Program-made: the position numbers and the translations under genes | The notes under the pieces: generated by a model | Databases searched by the model: none | Seen by the model: only the letters and a program-made list of their open reading frames with translations | What the model was told of the DNA's origin: nothing | Assembly: GCA_963674625.2 (NCBI GenBank) | Contig: CAXXXO010000001.1 | Span: forward strand, 434,001 to 498,000 | Direction of reading: 5' to 3' | Length of the DNA stretch: 64,000 nt | Source: JALHFZ01 sp963674625 | Lineage (GTDB): Bacteria > Synergistota > Synergistia > Synergistales > Aminobacteriaceae | Part shown: positions 1 to 8,731 of the stretch, one piece after another | Numbering within the stretch: the stretch's first letter is position 1 | Layout: each line of letters begins with the position of its first letter

Positions 1-33
1 GGCTGGCCCTCTGCAGAACGTGAAGTGCGGATA

Positions 34-867
34 CTACAGCAGGCCGAAATCCTTCAGCGCTTCCGCCGGGGTTTCATACCCCCGCACTCCCGGAAGAAAA
101 TCTCCAAGGGGAGCGAAAAACCCCTTTCCGAAGGCCCTCGAAGTCTGGCGGTCGCTCTCGGCATCCCCGAGAAAGAGGGGCGTGGAGGCAGAGGCTCTTT
201 CGCACAGAAGGGCCAGGCCGTCCGGAGATGGCTTTGATATGCCCGTCTCAGGGGTGACGATGAAGGCGGCGGGGAAGTCCTCCCAGTTCAGGAGTCTGAG
301 AGCCAGGCGCAGCTCCCTGAGGGGTCTTCCCGTGTAGATCCCCGCAGGAAGGGGAAGATCTCTCCATGAAAAGGAGGCGAGAGGACGGTCCTCCTCCCAG
401 AGGCCCGCTCTCCGGGTGGTATAGAGGGGGATTTCGCCCATGGCCTCGTATTCCTCGCATCCGAAGTACATCTCTTCGCACGCCTGCCGGACCGCTTTCC
501 GGAGAACCGTCTCTCCGAAGGCCGACCTCACCCACGAGACGACGTCGAATCCGGTGCACCCGTCCAGAAGAGATCTCCATTCCCCCGGGGACGGAAGGCT
601 TTCCGAGAGGGAAGAGCTCCCCCGGGAGGCCGCGCAGTTGAGGGCGGCCCAGGCGATGTCGTAGTCGTCATTGAAGGCGGGATGGGTTTTTGTGGCCGCA
701 AAGTGCCGGGCCGAGAAGCCTTCGCAGTCGGGAATATTGCCGAGAACCCGGGTCCACCCCCAGAGAAGGGCCCTCGATACGACCCGGGGGTACGAACCGG
801 AGGTATCCACGAGAACTCCGTCCACATCGAAGACAATCATGTCAGGTGCCGAATCTGAAGAAACCAT
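34..867 (-). CDS. HAD-superfamily hydrolase
   Basis: Probable phosphatase of the haloacid dehalogenase superfamily, cytoplasmic, substrate unknown. Motif I is DVDGV with the two aspartates at D14 and D16. A later YTGRP segment supplies the motif II threonine, SKPSP the motif III lysine, and GDAESD (about 234-239) the motif IV acidic residues, so all four HAD motifs are present in order. The long insert between motifs I and II is the cap domain. The start at 867 follows a GGGGGAG ribosome site at good spacing; a second Met at residue 10 sits directly before motif I and is an alternative. The gene diverges from the MocR-like regulator at 936. At 277 residues it is full length. The superfamily is clear, the substrate is not. 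Confidence 0.8.
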   Translation of the reverse strand: MVSSDSAPDMIVFDVDGVLVDTSGSYPRVVSRALLWGWTRVLGNIPDCEGFSARHFAATKTHPAFNDDYDIAWAALNCAASRGSSSLSESLPSPGEWRSLLDGCTGFDVVSWVRSAFGETVLRKAVRQACEEMYFGCEEYEAMGEIPLYTTRRAGLWEEDRPLASFSWRDLPLPAGIYTGRPLRELRLALRLLNWEDFPAAFIVTPETGISKPSPDGLALLCERASASTPLFLGDAESDRQTSRAFGKGFFAPLGDFLPGVRGYETPAEALKDFGLL

Positions 868-935
868 GGGATACTCCCCCTTTCACCTGAATACCGGCCA
901 TTCTAGCAGAAAAAAGAAAAGAGGAGGAATTCGGC

Positions 936-2294
936 ATGCTCCTGGAGATCCCCCTGAACTTCGGCGGGGAACCGCTCTTCCGCCAGATAGCCTCGCACCT
1001 GGAGAAAATGATCCGCTCGGGCGCCATCTCCGGCTGCGTGCGGCTTCCAGGGACGCGGGAGCTTGCCCTCAGGCTGGGGGTGAGCCGGTCCACGGTGATC
1101 GGGGCCTACGAACTTCTCGCCGACAAGGGGCTCATCCTCATGAGGGGGAGAAGCGGAACCTTCGCGGCGGAGATTCTTCCTCCTGCGGATGTCCTTGCCG
1201 CAGGAGGCGGGGATTATCTCCGCTTCGATTCCGAGCGGCCGACGGCAGACCTGATCCCCGCGGACAGATTGGCGAAAATCAGCAGGGCGGTCCTTCTGGC
1301 GGACAGCGGAAGGTCTCTCGGCGGGCTGCCGGCCGAGGGGCTTCCCGAACTTCGCCGGGCCCTCCTGCGCCATGCGGTCCTGCGGGGAATACCCGCCAGG
1401 CCCGAGGAGGTGGTGGTGACGTCCGGAGGAAAGGACGGCCTTTCCTCCCTTCTCCGCTCCTGCCGAAAGGCGGGCTTTTCGAGAGTCGTGACGGAAGAGC
1501 TTACCTTCAGCGATATCCAGGGGATCGCCCGAAACGAAGACATGCCCCTCGCCGCCGTTCCGCTCCTCGAGAAGCACGGATTGTCGCCGCTCCTGAATAT
1601 GACCGAAAAAGACGTGCTCTATCTTGTCCCCACCTTTCAAAACCCCATGGGGACCACCCTCTCTGCGGAAATCCGGAGAGAGATCCTCTCCATCAGGGCG
1701 GAAAAGGGGTTTCTCATTCTCGAAGACGACAGCTACGGAGAGCTCCGGTACTGCGACAAGAGCATAACGGCACTGAAGGCAATGGACGACGGAGACGGAG
1801 TGGTGTACCTGGGGTCCTTCACCCAGCTGCTCTTTCCGGGAATGCGGATGGGGTATATTCTTCTTCCATCCTTTCTGTCCGGGCTCTATCTTGAAACGGC
1901 ACGGTTCCGGCAGGGACAGGTCTCCTCCCTCGTACAGCTCCTTCTCTGCCGGTTCATCCAGGAGGGCGCCCTTGCGGATGCCATAGAAAAGGCCCGGGGG
2001 GTTCTTTCGGTACGGATGGAAACCCTTTTTTCGTCCCTGAACGAAGCTTTTCCCGAAATAAGGATTCAAAAGCCCGACGGAGGAATGTACCTGTGGTTTC
2101 CCACGGGAAAGCTGAGCGGAGAAGAAGCGGCGGAAAGGGCCCGGCAGGAAGGAGTCCTTGTGGCTCCCGGGAGGCTGTTTTCCCCTTCCGGTAATTCCGT
2201 CCGGGGGGTCCGTTTTGCCCTCGCTTCGGTGAGGGCTCCTGAAATGGAGGAAGGAGCGAGGCTTTTGAAGAAGGCCTGGGGGGCTTTTCTTTAG
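936..2294 (+). CDS. MocR-like GntR regulator with aminotransferase-like domain
   Basis: The N-terminal 75 residues are a GntR winged helix-turn-helix with the typical SRSTVIGAYE recognition region. The rest is a fold-type I aminotransferase domain, the MocR/PdxR architecture, in which PLP or a PLP adduct is usually the effector rather than a substrate. The segment that normally reads S-K before FPG.R.GY reads GSFTQLLFPGMRMGY here, so the Schiff-base lysine is a glutamine (Q297, codon CAG at 1824-1826). This makes internal aldimine formation unlikely by the usual chemistry. Upstream is GAGGAGG at a good distance from ATG 936. The 3' end overlaps the convergent small gene by four bases. Target genes are unknown. 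Confidence 0.85.
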   Translation: MLLEIPLNFGGEPLFRQIASHLEKMIRSGAISGCVRLPGTRELALRLGVSRSTVIGAYELLADKGLILMRGRSGTFAAEILPPADVLAAGGGDYLRFDSERPTADLIPADRLAKISRAVLLADSGRSLGGLPAEGLPELRRALLRHAVLRGIPARPEEVVVTSGGKDGLSSLLRSCRKAGFSRVVTEELTFSDIQGIARNEDMPLAAVPLLEKHGLSPLLNMTEKDVLYLVPTFQNPMGTTLSAEIRREILSIRAEKGFLILEDDSYGELRYCDKSITALKAMDDGDGVVYLGSFTQLLFPGMRMGYILLPSFLSGLYLETARFRQGQVSSLVQLLLCRFIQEGALADAIEKARGVLSVRMETLFSSLNEAFPEIRIQKPDGGMYLWFPTGKLSGEEAAERARQEGVLVAPGRLFSPSGNSVRGVRFALASVRAPEMEEGARLLKKAWGAFL

Positions 2295-2515
2295 AGGCGG
2301 GGAAAATCTTCGGGTTCCCTTCGCTCCCTTTCGAGGTCGACAAGATATTTTTTCCAGAGGAAGAGAGCCCCTCCTGCGCAGAGGCAGCCTCCCGCAAGAC
2401 CTCCAAGGATGTAATCCATCCTTCCGCGGCCGAGGAGGTACCCCCCCATCCCTGCGAGGGCGTACCCGTAAAGGACAATTGTTCCCATGGAAAGCAGCAG
2501 GACGAACTGGCGCAT
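2291..2515 (-). CDS. Small membrane protein, unknown
   Basis: A 74-residue protein with two hydrophobic stretches (about 2-24 and 34-54) separated by a Gly-rich turn, ending in a short charged tail. It is probably a two-helix inner-membrane protein. I chose ATG 2515 because AAGGGGG lies just upstream; the open frame extends 30 residues further without a ribosome site and with poor composition. It is convergent with, and overlaps by four bases, the MocR-like gene. No family recognised. Confidence 0.55.
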   Translation of the reverse strand: MRQFVLLLSMGTIVLYGYALAGMGGYLLGRGRMDYILGGLAGGCLCAGGALFLWKKYLVDLERERREPEDFPRL

Positions 2516-2674
2516 ATTTTCAGCCCCCTTATTCTTCCGATTGTAGCATGCAAAAAAATTTTTCTCGTCTTGTATCTTTTTCGAGGACATGCTAAAGTAT
2601 GCCAAAATATATAATACTGACTGTTATACAATAAAACCCTATTCAGTGCGAGGAAGAAAACAGGAGGTATTTTC

Positions 2675-3331
2675 ATGAGAGAACCAAGACTCTACACTAC
2701 ATCCGCAGACTACGCATACCAGGAATTGCGCCACCGCATCATTACCAAGCAGCTCAAGCCAGGCCAGAGGCTTCCGGAGGTCTCCATCGCCGTCCAGATG
2801 GGAGTCAGCAGAACTCCCGTCCGGGAGGCCCTCAGGCGGCTCGCGAGCGAAGGGCTTGTCATCATCATTCCGAACAGCGGGGCCCGTCTTGCCGCTCCTA
2901 CGGCCAAGGAGATCGAGGATACTTTCCTCGTGCGGGAGCAGCTTGAATGCCTTGCGATCCGTCTTGCCGCGGAGAGGGTGGGAGAGCGGCACCTGAGGCG
3001 GCTCGAGGAGGCCCTTGTGGAGGAATCCCGGGCCATAGACCAGCGGGACCTTGAAATCTATCTCGAGGTGAATGAATCTTTTCACCGGACGGTAGCCGAG
3101 GCGAGCGGAAACAAAGTGCTTGCGGAATACGTGGAGAACATACTCGCCAGGACGAACGCCTACATCGTCTTTTACGACCCCTTCTACCAGACGGAGACCA
3201 TTCCTACGGTGGATGCCCACAGGGAGATACTCGTGGCTCTCCGCTCCCATGACGGGGAAAAATGCGTGAAGCTTATGCGGCGGCATCTCAGCGAGTCCTT
3301 CTCCGGTCTGAGCAGGATTGTGGAGGAGTAG
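2675..3331 (+). CDS. GntR family regulator, FCD (FadR-like) subfamily
   Basis: DNA-binding transcriptional regulator of 218 residues. Residues 10-75 form a winged helix-turn-helix (ISKxL.PGQ.LPE-like segment, then VSRTPVREALRRL). Residues 85-215 are an all-helical FCD ligand-binding domain with the metal/ligand motif residues around ESFHRTV and HREIL...HDG. AGGAGG precedes ATG 2675. The near-palindrome TGTTATACA at 2623-2631 in its own leader resembles the spaced GT/AC operators of FCD regulators and may mediate autoregulation; this is inference. A strong intrinsic terminator follows. The effector, probably an organic or amino acid, cannot be read from sequence. Confidence 0.88.
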   Translation: MREPRLYTTSADYAYQELRHRIITKQLKPGQRLPEVSIAVQMGVSRTPVREALRRLASEGLVIIIPNSGARLAAPTAKEIEDTFLVREQLECLAIRLAAERVGERHLRRLEEALVEESRAIDQRDLEIYLEVNESFHRTVAEASGNKVLAEYVENILARTNAYIVFYDPFYQTETIPTVDAHREILVALRSHDGEKCVKLMRRHLSESFSGLSRIVEE

Positions 3332-3362
3332 CCTGCATTCGAGCCGACGAAGAGTGCGCCCG

Positions 3363-3397
3363 GGGAGCCCGAAATTTCGGTTGCTCCCTTTTTTTTT
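3363..3397 (+). terminator. Intrinsic terminator after GntR gene
   Basis: The stem GGGAGC/GCTCCC encloses the self-complementary CCGAAATTTCGG and is followed by nine T residues. It ends the GntR transcript. Confidence 0.85.
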
Positions 3398-3491
3398 CGC
3401 CAAAATCCTCCGCTTTCAGTGAAGATATTATAGAATGACGTCACATACCGTCCGGAATTTCACCGGACGAATTCCCAGGAGGTTCTCCTTC

Positions 3492-4634
3492 ATGATGAAA
3501 ACGAAAATTCCCACCCTCGATCTTACCCGGAATTATGCCCGCATAGAAGATGAAATCAAGGGGGCCATCGAAGAGGTACTCAAAAGCCAGCATTTTATTC
3601 TCGGCCCCGAGGTCTCCCGGTTTGAAGAGGAGTGCGAGCAGTATCTCGGCGGCGTCTCCGCCATTTCCTGCGCTTCCGGTACGGATGCCCTTTTTCTTGC
3701 ACTCATGGCCCTCGACATCGGCGAAGGGGATGAGGTTATCACCACCCCCTACAGCTTCTTTGCCACTGCAAGCTGCATCACCCGCCACGGAGCCAGGCCC
3801 GTCTTTGTGGACGTGGATCCCCGGACCTACAACGTGGACTGCGAAAAGGTCCTGAACGCCGTGACCCCGAGGACGAAAGCCTTTCTTCCCGTGCATATCT
3901 TCGGCCAGATGGCTGCCCTCGAGGAAGTGGCGGACCAGCTTTCCTCCCGCAATATTCCGATCGTCGAGGACGCGGCCCAGGCTTTCGGCTCCTGGAGGAC
4001 CATTGACGGGAAACCCCTCCGGGCAGGGACTGTAGGGACGCTGGGGTGTTTTTCTTTCTTCCCCACGAAAAACCTTGGCGGATACGGCGACGGCGGAATG
4101 ATCACCACTCCCGAAAAGAAACTTGCGGATCGTCTGAAAAAGCTGAGGGTTCACGGAGCCGGAACGACCTACTACCATGACGAAGTCGGCCTCTGCAGCC
4201 GCCTCGACACGCTGCAGGCGGCAATTTTGAGGGTCAAGCTTCGCCATCTGGAAGAATGGAACGAAGAGCGGCGCCGGGTCAGCGGCCGGTACTCCGCCCT
4301 CTTCGCGGAATACGACCTTCTCGACATGATAACCCCCCCGGCGGAGCTTTACGGAAATTATCACATTTATCATCAGTACGTCGTTAAAGCCCAAAGGCGG
4401 GATGAACTTCAGCAGTTTCTCGATGACGAGGGGATCGTCAGCAGGATCTATTATCCTGTAAGCCTTCATCTTCAGAAATGCTTTTCCTTTCTGGGATACC
4501 GGGAGGGGGATTTCCCCGTCTCCGAGCAGCTCAGCAGGGAGACCCTCGCTCTTCCCATATTTCCGGAAATCACCATGGAAGAACAGCGGCGCATTGTTTC
4601 CGCAGCCGCAAAATTCTATGGAAAAAATGTCTGA
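3492..4634 (+). CDS. DegT/DnrJ/EryC1/StrS family aminotransferase
   Basis: PLP-dependent aminotransferase acting on keto-sugar nucleotides, typically in surface polysaccharide synthesis. The protein has 380 residues, normal for the family. VEDAAQAFGS carries the PLP-phosphate-binding Asp, and the Schiff-base lysine K193 lies in FFPTKNLGGYGDGG, the diagnostic family motif. The C-terminal small domain is complete. ATG 3492 is nine bases from AGGAGG; ATG 3495 is equally possible, and the 19-residue upstream extension is rejected. No other sugar nucleotide genes are adjacent, so the donor sugar is unknown. Upstream lies the GntR terminator; downstream is a metallopeptidase gene. Confidence 0.9.
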   Translation: MMKTKIPTLDLTRNYARIEDEIKGAIEEVLKSQHFILGPEVSRFEEECEQYLGGVSAISCASGTDALFLALMALDIGEGDEVITTPYSFFATASCITRHGARPVFVDVDPRTYNVDCEKVLNAVTPRTKAFLPVHIFGQMAALEEVADQLSSRNIPIVEDAAQAFGSWRTIDGKPLRAGTVGTLGCFSFFPTKNLGGYGDGGMITTPEKKLADRLKKLRVHGAGTTYYHDEVGLCSRLDTLQAAILRVKLRHLEEWNEERRRVSGRYSALFAEYDLLDMITPPAELYGNYHIYHQYVVKAQRRDELQQFLDDEGIVSRIYYPVSLHLQKCFSFLGYREGDFPVSEQLSRETLALPIFPEITMEEQRRIVSAAAKFYGKNV

Positions 4635-4737
4635 CCAATATTGCTCTTTCCTCCGGAACCATGTAAAATACGGATGGTGAAAGGGAAGAAAAAGAGTACC
4701 CTTTTCCTGGAATTGAAGAGTTCAGGAGGTGACAGCC

Positions 4738-5433
4738 ATGTTTCCCTTTTTCTTTGATCCTACGATGATGCTGCTGATACCGGCCCTGATTCTCGCCATG
4801 TGGGCCCAGTTCCGGGTAAAATCGGTTTTTGCGCAGTACAGCCAGGTGGGTTCCCGCCGGGGAACGACGGCTGCATCTGCCGCCAGGGCGCTGCTCGACC
4901 GCTTCGGCCTCAGCCAGGTTCCCGTTGAACGGGTTTCGGGCAGCCTGACGGATCATTACGATCCCCGGGATAAAACCCTGAGCCTGTCCGACTCGGTGTA
5001 CGGCAGCACGAGCATCGCAGCCATCGGCGTGGCCGCCCACGAGGTGGGGCACGCAATTCAGGACAGCCTGAACTATTCTCCCCTGAAGGTGCGGAATGCC
5101 ATCGTCCCGGTGGTGGGCATCGGGTCCACCCTCGCATTTCCCCTGTTTTTCATCGGCATTCTCATGCGGGGAGAGCTTCTCATGAACCTGGGCATCGTAC
5201 TTTTTCTCGGCGTGATCGTCTTCCACCTGGTGACCCTCCCGGTGGAATTCGACGCCAGCTCGAGGGCCCTCCGCGTTCTTGCCGACACGGGCATTCTCAC
5301 CGCCGACGAGATCGGGGGAGCGCGATCGGTACTCAAGGCAGCTGCATGGACCTACGTAGCCGCGACGGTAATGGCTTTCGCGCAGCTTATCCGGCTCCTT
5401 TTTCTCCGGGGAATGTTCAGCAGCCGGGACTAG
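4738..5433 (+). CDS. YugP-like zinc metallopeptidase, membrane-bound
   Basis: Integral membrane neutral zinc metallopeptidase (YugP family), 231 residues. The HEVGH motif at 101-105 supplies two zinc-binding histidines and the catalytic Glu. A short N-terminal membrane segment precedes the soluble part, and two further hydrophobic segments follow HEVGH (about 125-160). A conserved LPVEFDAS segment is present near residue 168, as in the family. ATG 4738 has AGGAGGTGA eight bases upstream; a GTG nine bases earlier overlaps that ribosome site and is rejected. The physiological substrate is unknown. The gene is followed by a hairpin terminator and then the DUF6391 gene. Confidence 0.85.
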   Translation: MFPFFFDPTMMLLIPALILAMWAQFRVKSVFAQYSQVGSRRGTTAASAARALLDRFGLSQVPVERVSGSLTDHYDPRDKTLSLSDSVYGSTSIAAIGVAAHEVGHAIQDSLNYSPLKVRNAIVPVVGIGSTLAFPLFFIGILMRGELLMNLGIVLFLGVIVFHLVTLPVEFDASSRALRVLADTGILTADEIGGARSVLKAAAWTYVAATVMAFAQLIRLLFLRGMFSSRD

Positions 5434-5477
5434 GCTCCTCTCATTCTCCCTTTTTCCGTCGAAACCGCGAAGGAATG

Positions 5478-5507
5478 ATGGAGCGGCTTTTCGGTCGCTC
5501 CATTTTA
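5478..5507 (+). terminator. Hairpin terminator
   Basis: The stem TGGAGCG/CGCTCCA has a CTTTTCG-type loop and is followed by TTTTAT. It separates the metallopeptidase gene from the run that begins with DUF6391. Confidence 0.7.
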
Positions 5508-5556
5508 TATCGAATACATAAACAATTTACATCCAGAAGAAGAAAGGAGAATAACC

Positions 5557-6237
5557 GTGCCTTTTCTCGTGATCCTGCTCTTCCTTTTTGTCTTTCCGTG
5601 GCTGGCTATTCTGCTGCTGCTTTTCTTCGCCCTCCTCATACCCCTGGGGTTCACTCTCCGTTCCTTTTTCTGGGTGTTCATGGGGCCGACGCAGCTCTTC
5701 CGCATTCTCTCCAATAAAAAAATACGGCGGAACCACGCCCTGGAACATGCGACCATCGCTGTTCTCGAAGAACGGCACGGGCCACTTTCCATCGAAGGCA
5801 TGTCCGATGAGAACGGCTTCTCGCTGAGGGGAGGGCTTGACCCCGATGAGGTCCTCGAGGCAGCCGGCCATGCCCTCAGGCGCCTTCGGAGCGGTGAGAT
5901 CTCCCTGGCGATCCACCGGAAGTGCGGCACCACGATCGTAGTGGTAAATACCCTTTCAGCCCTTGTTTTCCTTCTTCTTCTCTGGCTGACGGATAATCTC
6001 AGTCTTCTCGCAGTTATCGTCGCCCTTGTCGTGGCGCATTTCCTCGGCTCGAAAGTGAGCCCTGCAGTTCAGCGGTACATCACCACCGATACCCGTCTGG
6101 ACGGCCTGGAGATCACGGGAATCGATGTCGCGAGAGAAAGAAAAAGTTTCGGACCCCTCTCCTTCGTCGCCCCGTCGGCCCTTTTTGTCCGCACGAGGAT
6201 GACCGGGGAGCCTCTCGAGGCGGAAGTGGTCTCCTGA
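5557..6237 (+). CDS. DUF6391 membrane protein
   Basis: Protein of 226 residues. It has a very hydrophobic N-terminus (two helices within residues 1-48), a soluble region beginning near RNHALEHATI (about 59-68), and a second hydrophobic hairpin at about 130-165. The HALEHA segment and overall layout match the DUF6391 family; no biochemical role is known. Start is GTG 5557 after AAAGGAG. The stop overlaps the rsmB start by one base (TGATG), so the two are probably translationally coupled. Confidence 0.75.
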   Translation: MPFLVILLFLFVFPWLAILLLLFFALLIPLGFTLRSFFWVFMGPTQLFRILSNKKIRRNHALEHATIAVLEERHGPLSIEGMSDENGFSLRGGLDPDEVLEAAGHALRRLRSGEISLAIHRKCGTTIVVVNTLSALVFLLLLWLTDNLSLLAVIVALVVAHFLGSKVSPAVQRYITTDTRLDGLEITGIDVARERKSFGPLSFVAPSALFVRTRMTGEPLEAEVVS

Positions 6238-7568
6238 TGAGAGGGATCGAAGCATCCCTTGCCGTCTGGAACGAGGTCCGCAAGGGACAGTTCGCTTCCG
6301 AGTCAATCCGCCGGATAGCCCCCGGCCTCACGCCGGGGGATCTCACCCTCGCAGCCTCTCTCGTCTACATTGCCCTTCGAAGACAATATCTCTGGAAGGA
6401 AATTTACGGCAGGTTTCTTTCCGCATCCCCGTCCTCAGTTTCCCAGCTCACGGGGGATGTTTTGTGCATCGGAACGGCAGGAATTCTCGAATTGAAAAAC
6501 TTCGCCCCAAAAGTCCTTGTGAACGGCCTCGTCCAGTTTCTGAAAAAACATGGCGAGGAAAAGGGGGCGAGGGTTGCGAATGCCGTCCTCCGGAGAATAG
6601 CCTCCGAGGGGCCCGAAGAGCTGCGTAAAATCGAGCGGGCCGGCGGGCAGAAGGAACAGGCCCTCGCTGCCGGCGTTCCCGGCTGGGTGGCGGCTTCCTG
6701 GCGAAACACCTGGGGAGAAGAGGCAAAATCCCTTCTGAAAATGGCCCGGATCCGGCCCTATGCCTCTTTCCGCCTTTCTCCGGGGGCCTGCCCGCGGGAT
6801 ATGGTCGAAAGAGCACGGAAGAAGGGAATTCGATGCTGGGAGTCTCCGGCTGTTTCCTCGGGCCTGAGGCTGGGGACCACAATCTACCCCGGGGATTTTC
6901 CCGGGTACGACGAGGGACTCGCGACTCCCCAGTCGGAATCTTCAATGCTCGTGGGGGAAGTCATGAAGAAAGTGTACCGCGGAGGGCCCATCCTCGAGAT
7001 GTGCAGCGGCAGGGGAGTGAAAACCGGGCACCTCGCCGGGCTCTTTCCGGGCGTTCCCCTGGAGTGCATGGAACTTTCCCCGGGGAGAAGCGATTCAGCG
7101 AAAAGAGAACTGAAGCGCCTCGGTCTCGGAGGCCCTATCATCCTTCGTCAGGGGGATGCCCTCGAGCTTCTGCCCGAAGCCGTTCCGGGGATGATCTCCC
7201 TCGATGCTCCCTGTTCGGGAAGCGGGACCTGGAACCGGCATCCGGAGGGAAAATGGAGGCTCACCCCTGAAAAACTCGCCGCCTTTGCCCTCCTTCAGGA
7301 AAATCTGCTGAAAAGAGCCCTTTCCCTTATTGCGCCGGGAGGGATTGTGGTCTACTCTACATGTAGCCTCATGAAAAATGAAAATGAAAATGTGGTTGCC
7401 GGGGCTCTTTCCTCGGAGAAGAACTGCGTGGAGCTCTCCTTTCCTCTTGAAGGGCATTTGTTCCGCAGGGGAAAGCCGTGGGGAACCTACGTTCTGCCGG
7501 GACTCCCGTGGATGGACGGCTTTTATATGGCGCTGCTGATGAAAAAACCGGGAGGGGAAAACCGTTGA
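6237..7568 (+). CDS. rsmB: 16S rRNA m5C967 methyltransferase
   Basis: S-adenosylmethionine-dependent RNA cytosine-5 methyltransferase. The N-terminal 140 residues resemble the NusB-type RNA-binding domain of RsmB. The C-terminal Rossmann methyltransferase domain contains the SAM site (EMCSGRGVKT), motif IV DAPCSGSG at D323 with C326, and the catalytic cysteine C376 in YSTCS. Two cysteines in these positions are diagnostic of the RsmB/RsmF/NOP2 class, and the NusB domain favours RsmB. Its stop overlaps the PASTA gene start by one base. At 443 residues it is complete. Confidence 0.9.
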   Translation: MRGIEASLAVWNEVRKGQFASESIRRIAPGLTPGDLTLAASLVYIALRRQYLWKEIYGRFLSASPSSVSQLTGDVLCIGTAGILELKNFAPKVLVNGLVQFLKKHGEEKGARVANAVLRRIASEGPEELRKIERAGGQKEQALAAGVPGWVAASWRNTWGEEAKSLLKMARIRPYASFRLSPGACPRDMVERARKKGIRCWESPAVSSGLRLGTTIYPGDFPGYDEGLATPQSESSMLVGEVMKKVYRGGPILEMCSGRGVKTGHLAGLFPGVPLECMELSPGRSDSAKRELKRLGLGGPIILRQGDALELLPEAVPGMISLDAPCSGSGTWNRHPEGKWRLTPEKLAAFALLQENLLKRALSLIAPGGIVVYSTCSLMKNENENVVAGALSSEKNCVELSFPLEGHLFRRGKPWGTYVLPGLPWMDGFYMALLMKKPGGENR

Positions 7569-8731
7569 TGAGCAAAATTTTCCGATGGGCTGTCGTCCTT
7601 GTTGTGCTTGTGATCATGATCTCCGGAAGCGTGGCTTTTTATACCGTCTTCTTCGGCGGGAAAGACCTGGTGATCCCTCCCCTGAGGGAGATGTCCGTTC
7701 TTGACGCCGTGGACGAGGCGGAAAGGGTCGGGCTTGCGGTGAAGATAGAGCAGGTGGATTCCTCCATCCCGTCTGGAACCGTTCTCGCCCAGTGGCCTGA
7801 ACCGGGAACGAAAGTCCGCAAGGACAAGAATATCATTCTGAAGGTAAGCAAGGGGGGAAACCGGAAGATGGTCCCGGATCTTCGGGGTCTCGAATACTCC
7901 CAGGCGGTGCAGAAAATCGGGGAACTCGGCTTTGCGGCCGGGGACACGCTGAAGATAAATGACGACCTCCGCCCAGCCGGAGCAGTTATCGCCCAGAATC
8001 CCGCGGGGGCATCCATGGTGGCGCCGGACCGGAAAATCGATCTTCTTGTGAGCCTCGGACCGGTGCCCAGGGACGGCAAAATCCCCCTTCCCGACCTCGC
8101 CCAGTCTCAGGAGGCCGCAGCCAGGGATCTCCTGGCCGAGAGCGGCCTTCGCCTCGGAGGGGTTGAATACGTGCCGACCCAGAACACCCCCGAGGGGATG
8201 GTCATGTCCACGAGGCCGAAGGCCGGCACCATGGTGAAAAAAGGAGACACGGTGGTTCTTCAGGTGGCGACCAACCGGCGGCGGGAAGAGCCCCGGGCTG
8301 AAAAAACGCCCCCCGAAAAGGGCGAAGAGCCTTCGGGAACGGTCGTCGTGGAAGAAACGCCGTCCACCATCCGCCAGGTCGGTCCCGCCGGTCCGGTCCA
8401 GACGGTGCTGACTCCAAGGCAGCAGGAGGCTGCGGCCGCCACTGGACTCTCCACTCCGCCCTCCGCTCCCGCTGACCAGAGTGCTCCTGAGGTCCAGGCG
8501 AAACCGGGCCCCGCAGCCACAGGGACGGCTAAAATCCGCTACCAGGTTCCTCCCCTGACGAAATCCCTGAGCCTGAAGATCGAACTTGTGGACACTTCGG
8601 GAACACGCTCTATTTTATCCCGGGATGTCAAAGGGGGAGAATATATCTCCATTGATTCTCCCTTCGTGCGGGAAGCCGTGGTCACAATTTACCTCGGCGG
8701 CGAGTTCGTCTGGCAGGAGCGGTATAAATGA
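7568..8731 (+). CDS. PASTA-domain membrane protein
   Basis: 387-residue membrane-anchored protein. A single transmembrane helix lies at about 7-29. Three PASTA repeats follow (about 35-100, 102-167, 170-238), each with the VPDL or PPL opening and a closing VxLxVS strand. A Pro/Ala/Glu-rich linker (240-330) precedes a small C-terminal beta-rich domain. There is no kinase domain, so it is not a PknB-type kinase; PASTA modules usually bind muropeptides or lipid II. I took ATG 7568, which overlaps the rsmB stop. A 30-residue upstream extension is rsmB sequence read out of frame. A role near the cell wall is inferred. Confidence 0.82.
   Translation: MSKIFRWAVVLVVLVIMISGSVAFYTVFFGGKDLVIPPLREMSVLDAVDEAERVGLAVKIEQVDSSIPSGTVLAQWPEPGTKVRKDKNIILKVSKGGNRKMVPDLRGLEYSQAVQKIGELGFAAGDTLKINDDLRPAGAVIAQNPAGASMVAPDRKIDLLVSLGPVPRDGKIPLPDLAQSQEAAARDLLAESGLRLGGVEYVPTQNTPEGMVMSTRPKAGTMVKKGDTVVLQVATNRRREEPRAEKTPPEKGEEPSGTVVVEETPSTIRQVGPAGPVQTVLTPRQQEAAAATGLSTPPSAPADQSAPEVQAKPGPAATGTAKIRYQVPPLTKSLSLKIELVDTSGTRSILSRDVKGGEYISIDSPFVREAVVTIYLGGEFVWQERYK

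Noticed and set aside
671..1894. 407-codon open frame across HAD and MocR genes
   Set aside because: It overlaps two clear genes in other frames and is Arg/Gly/Pro-rich with no domain.
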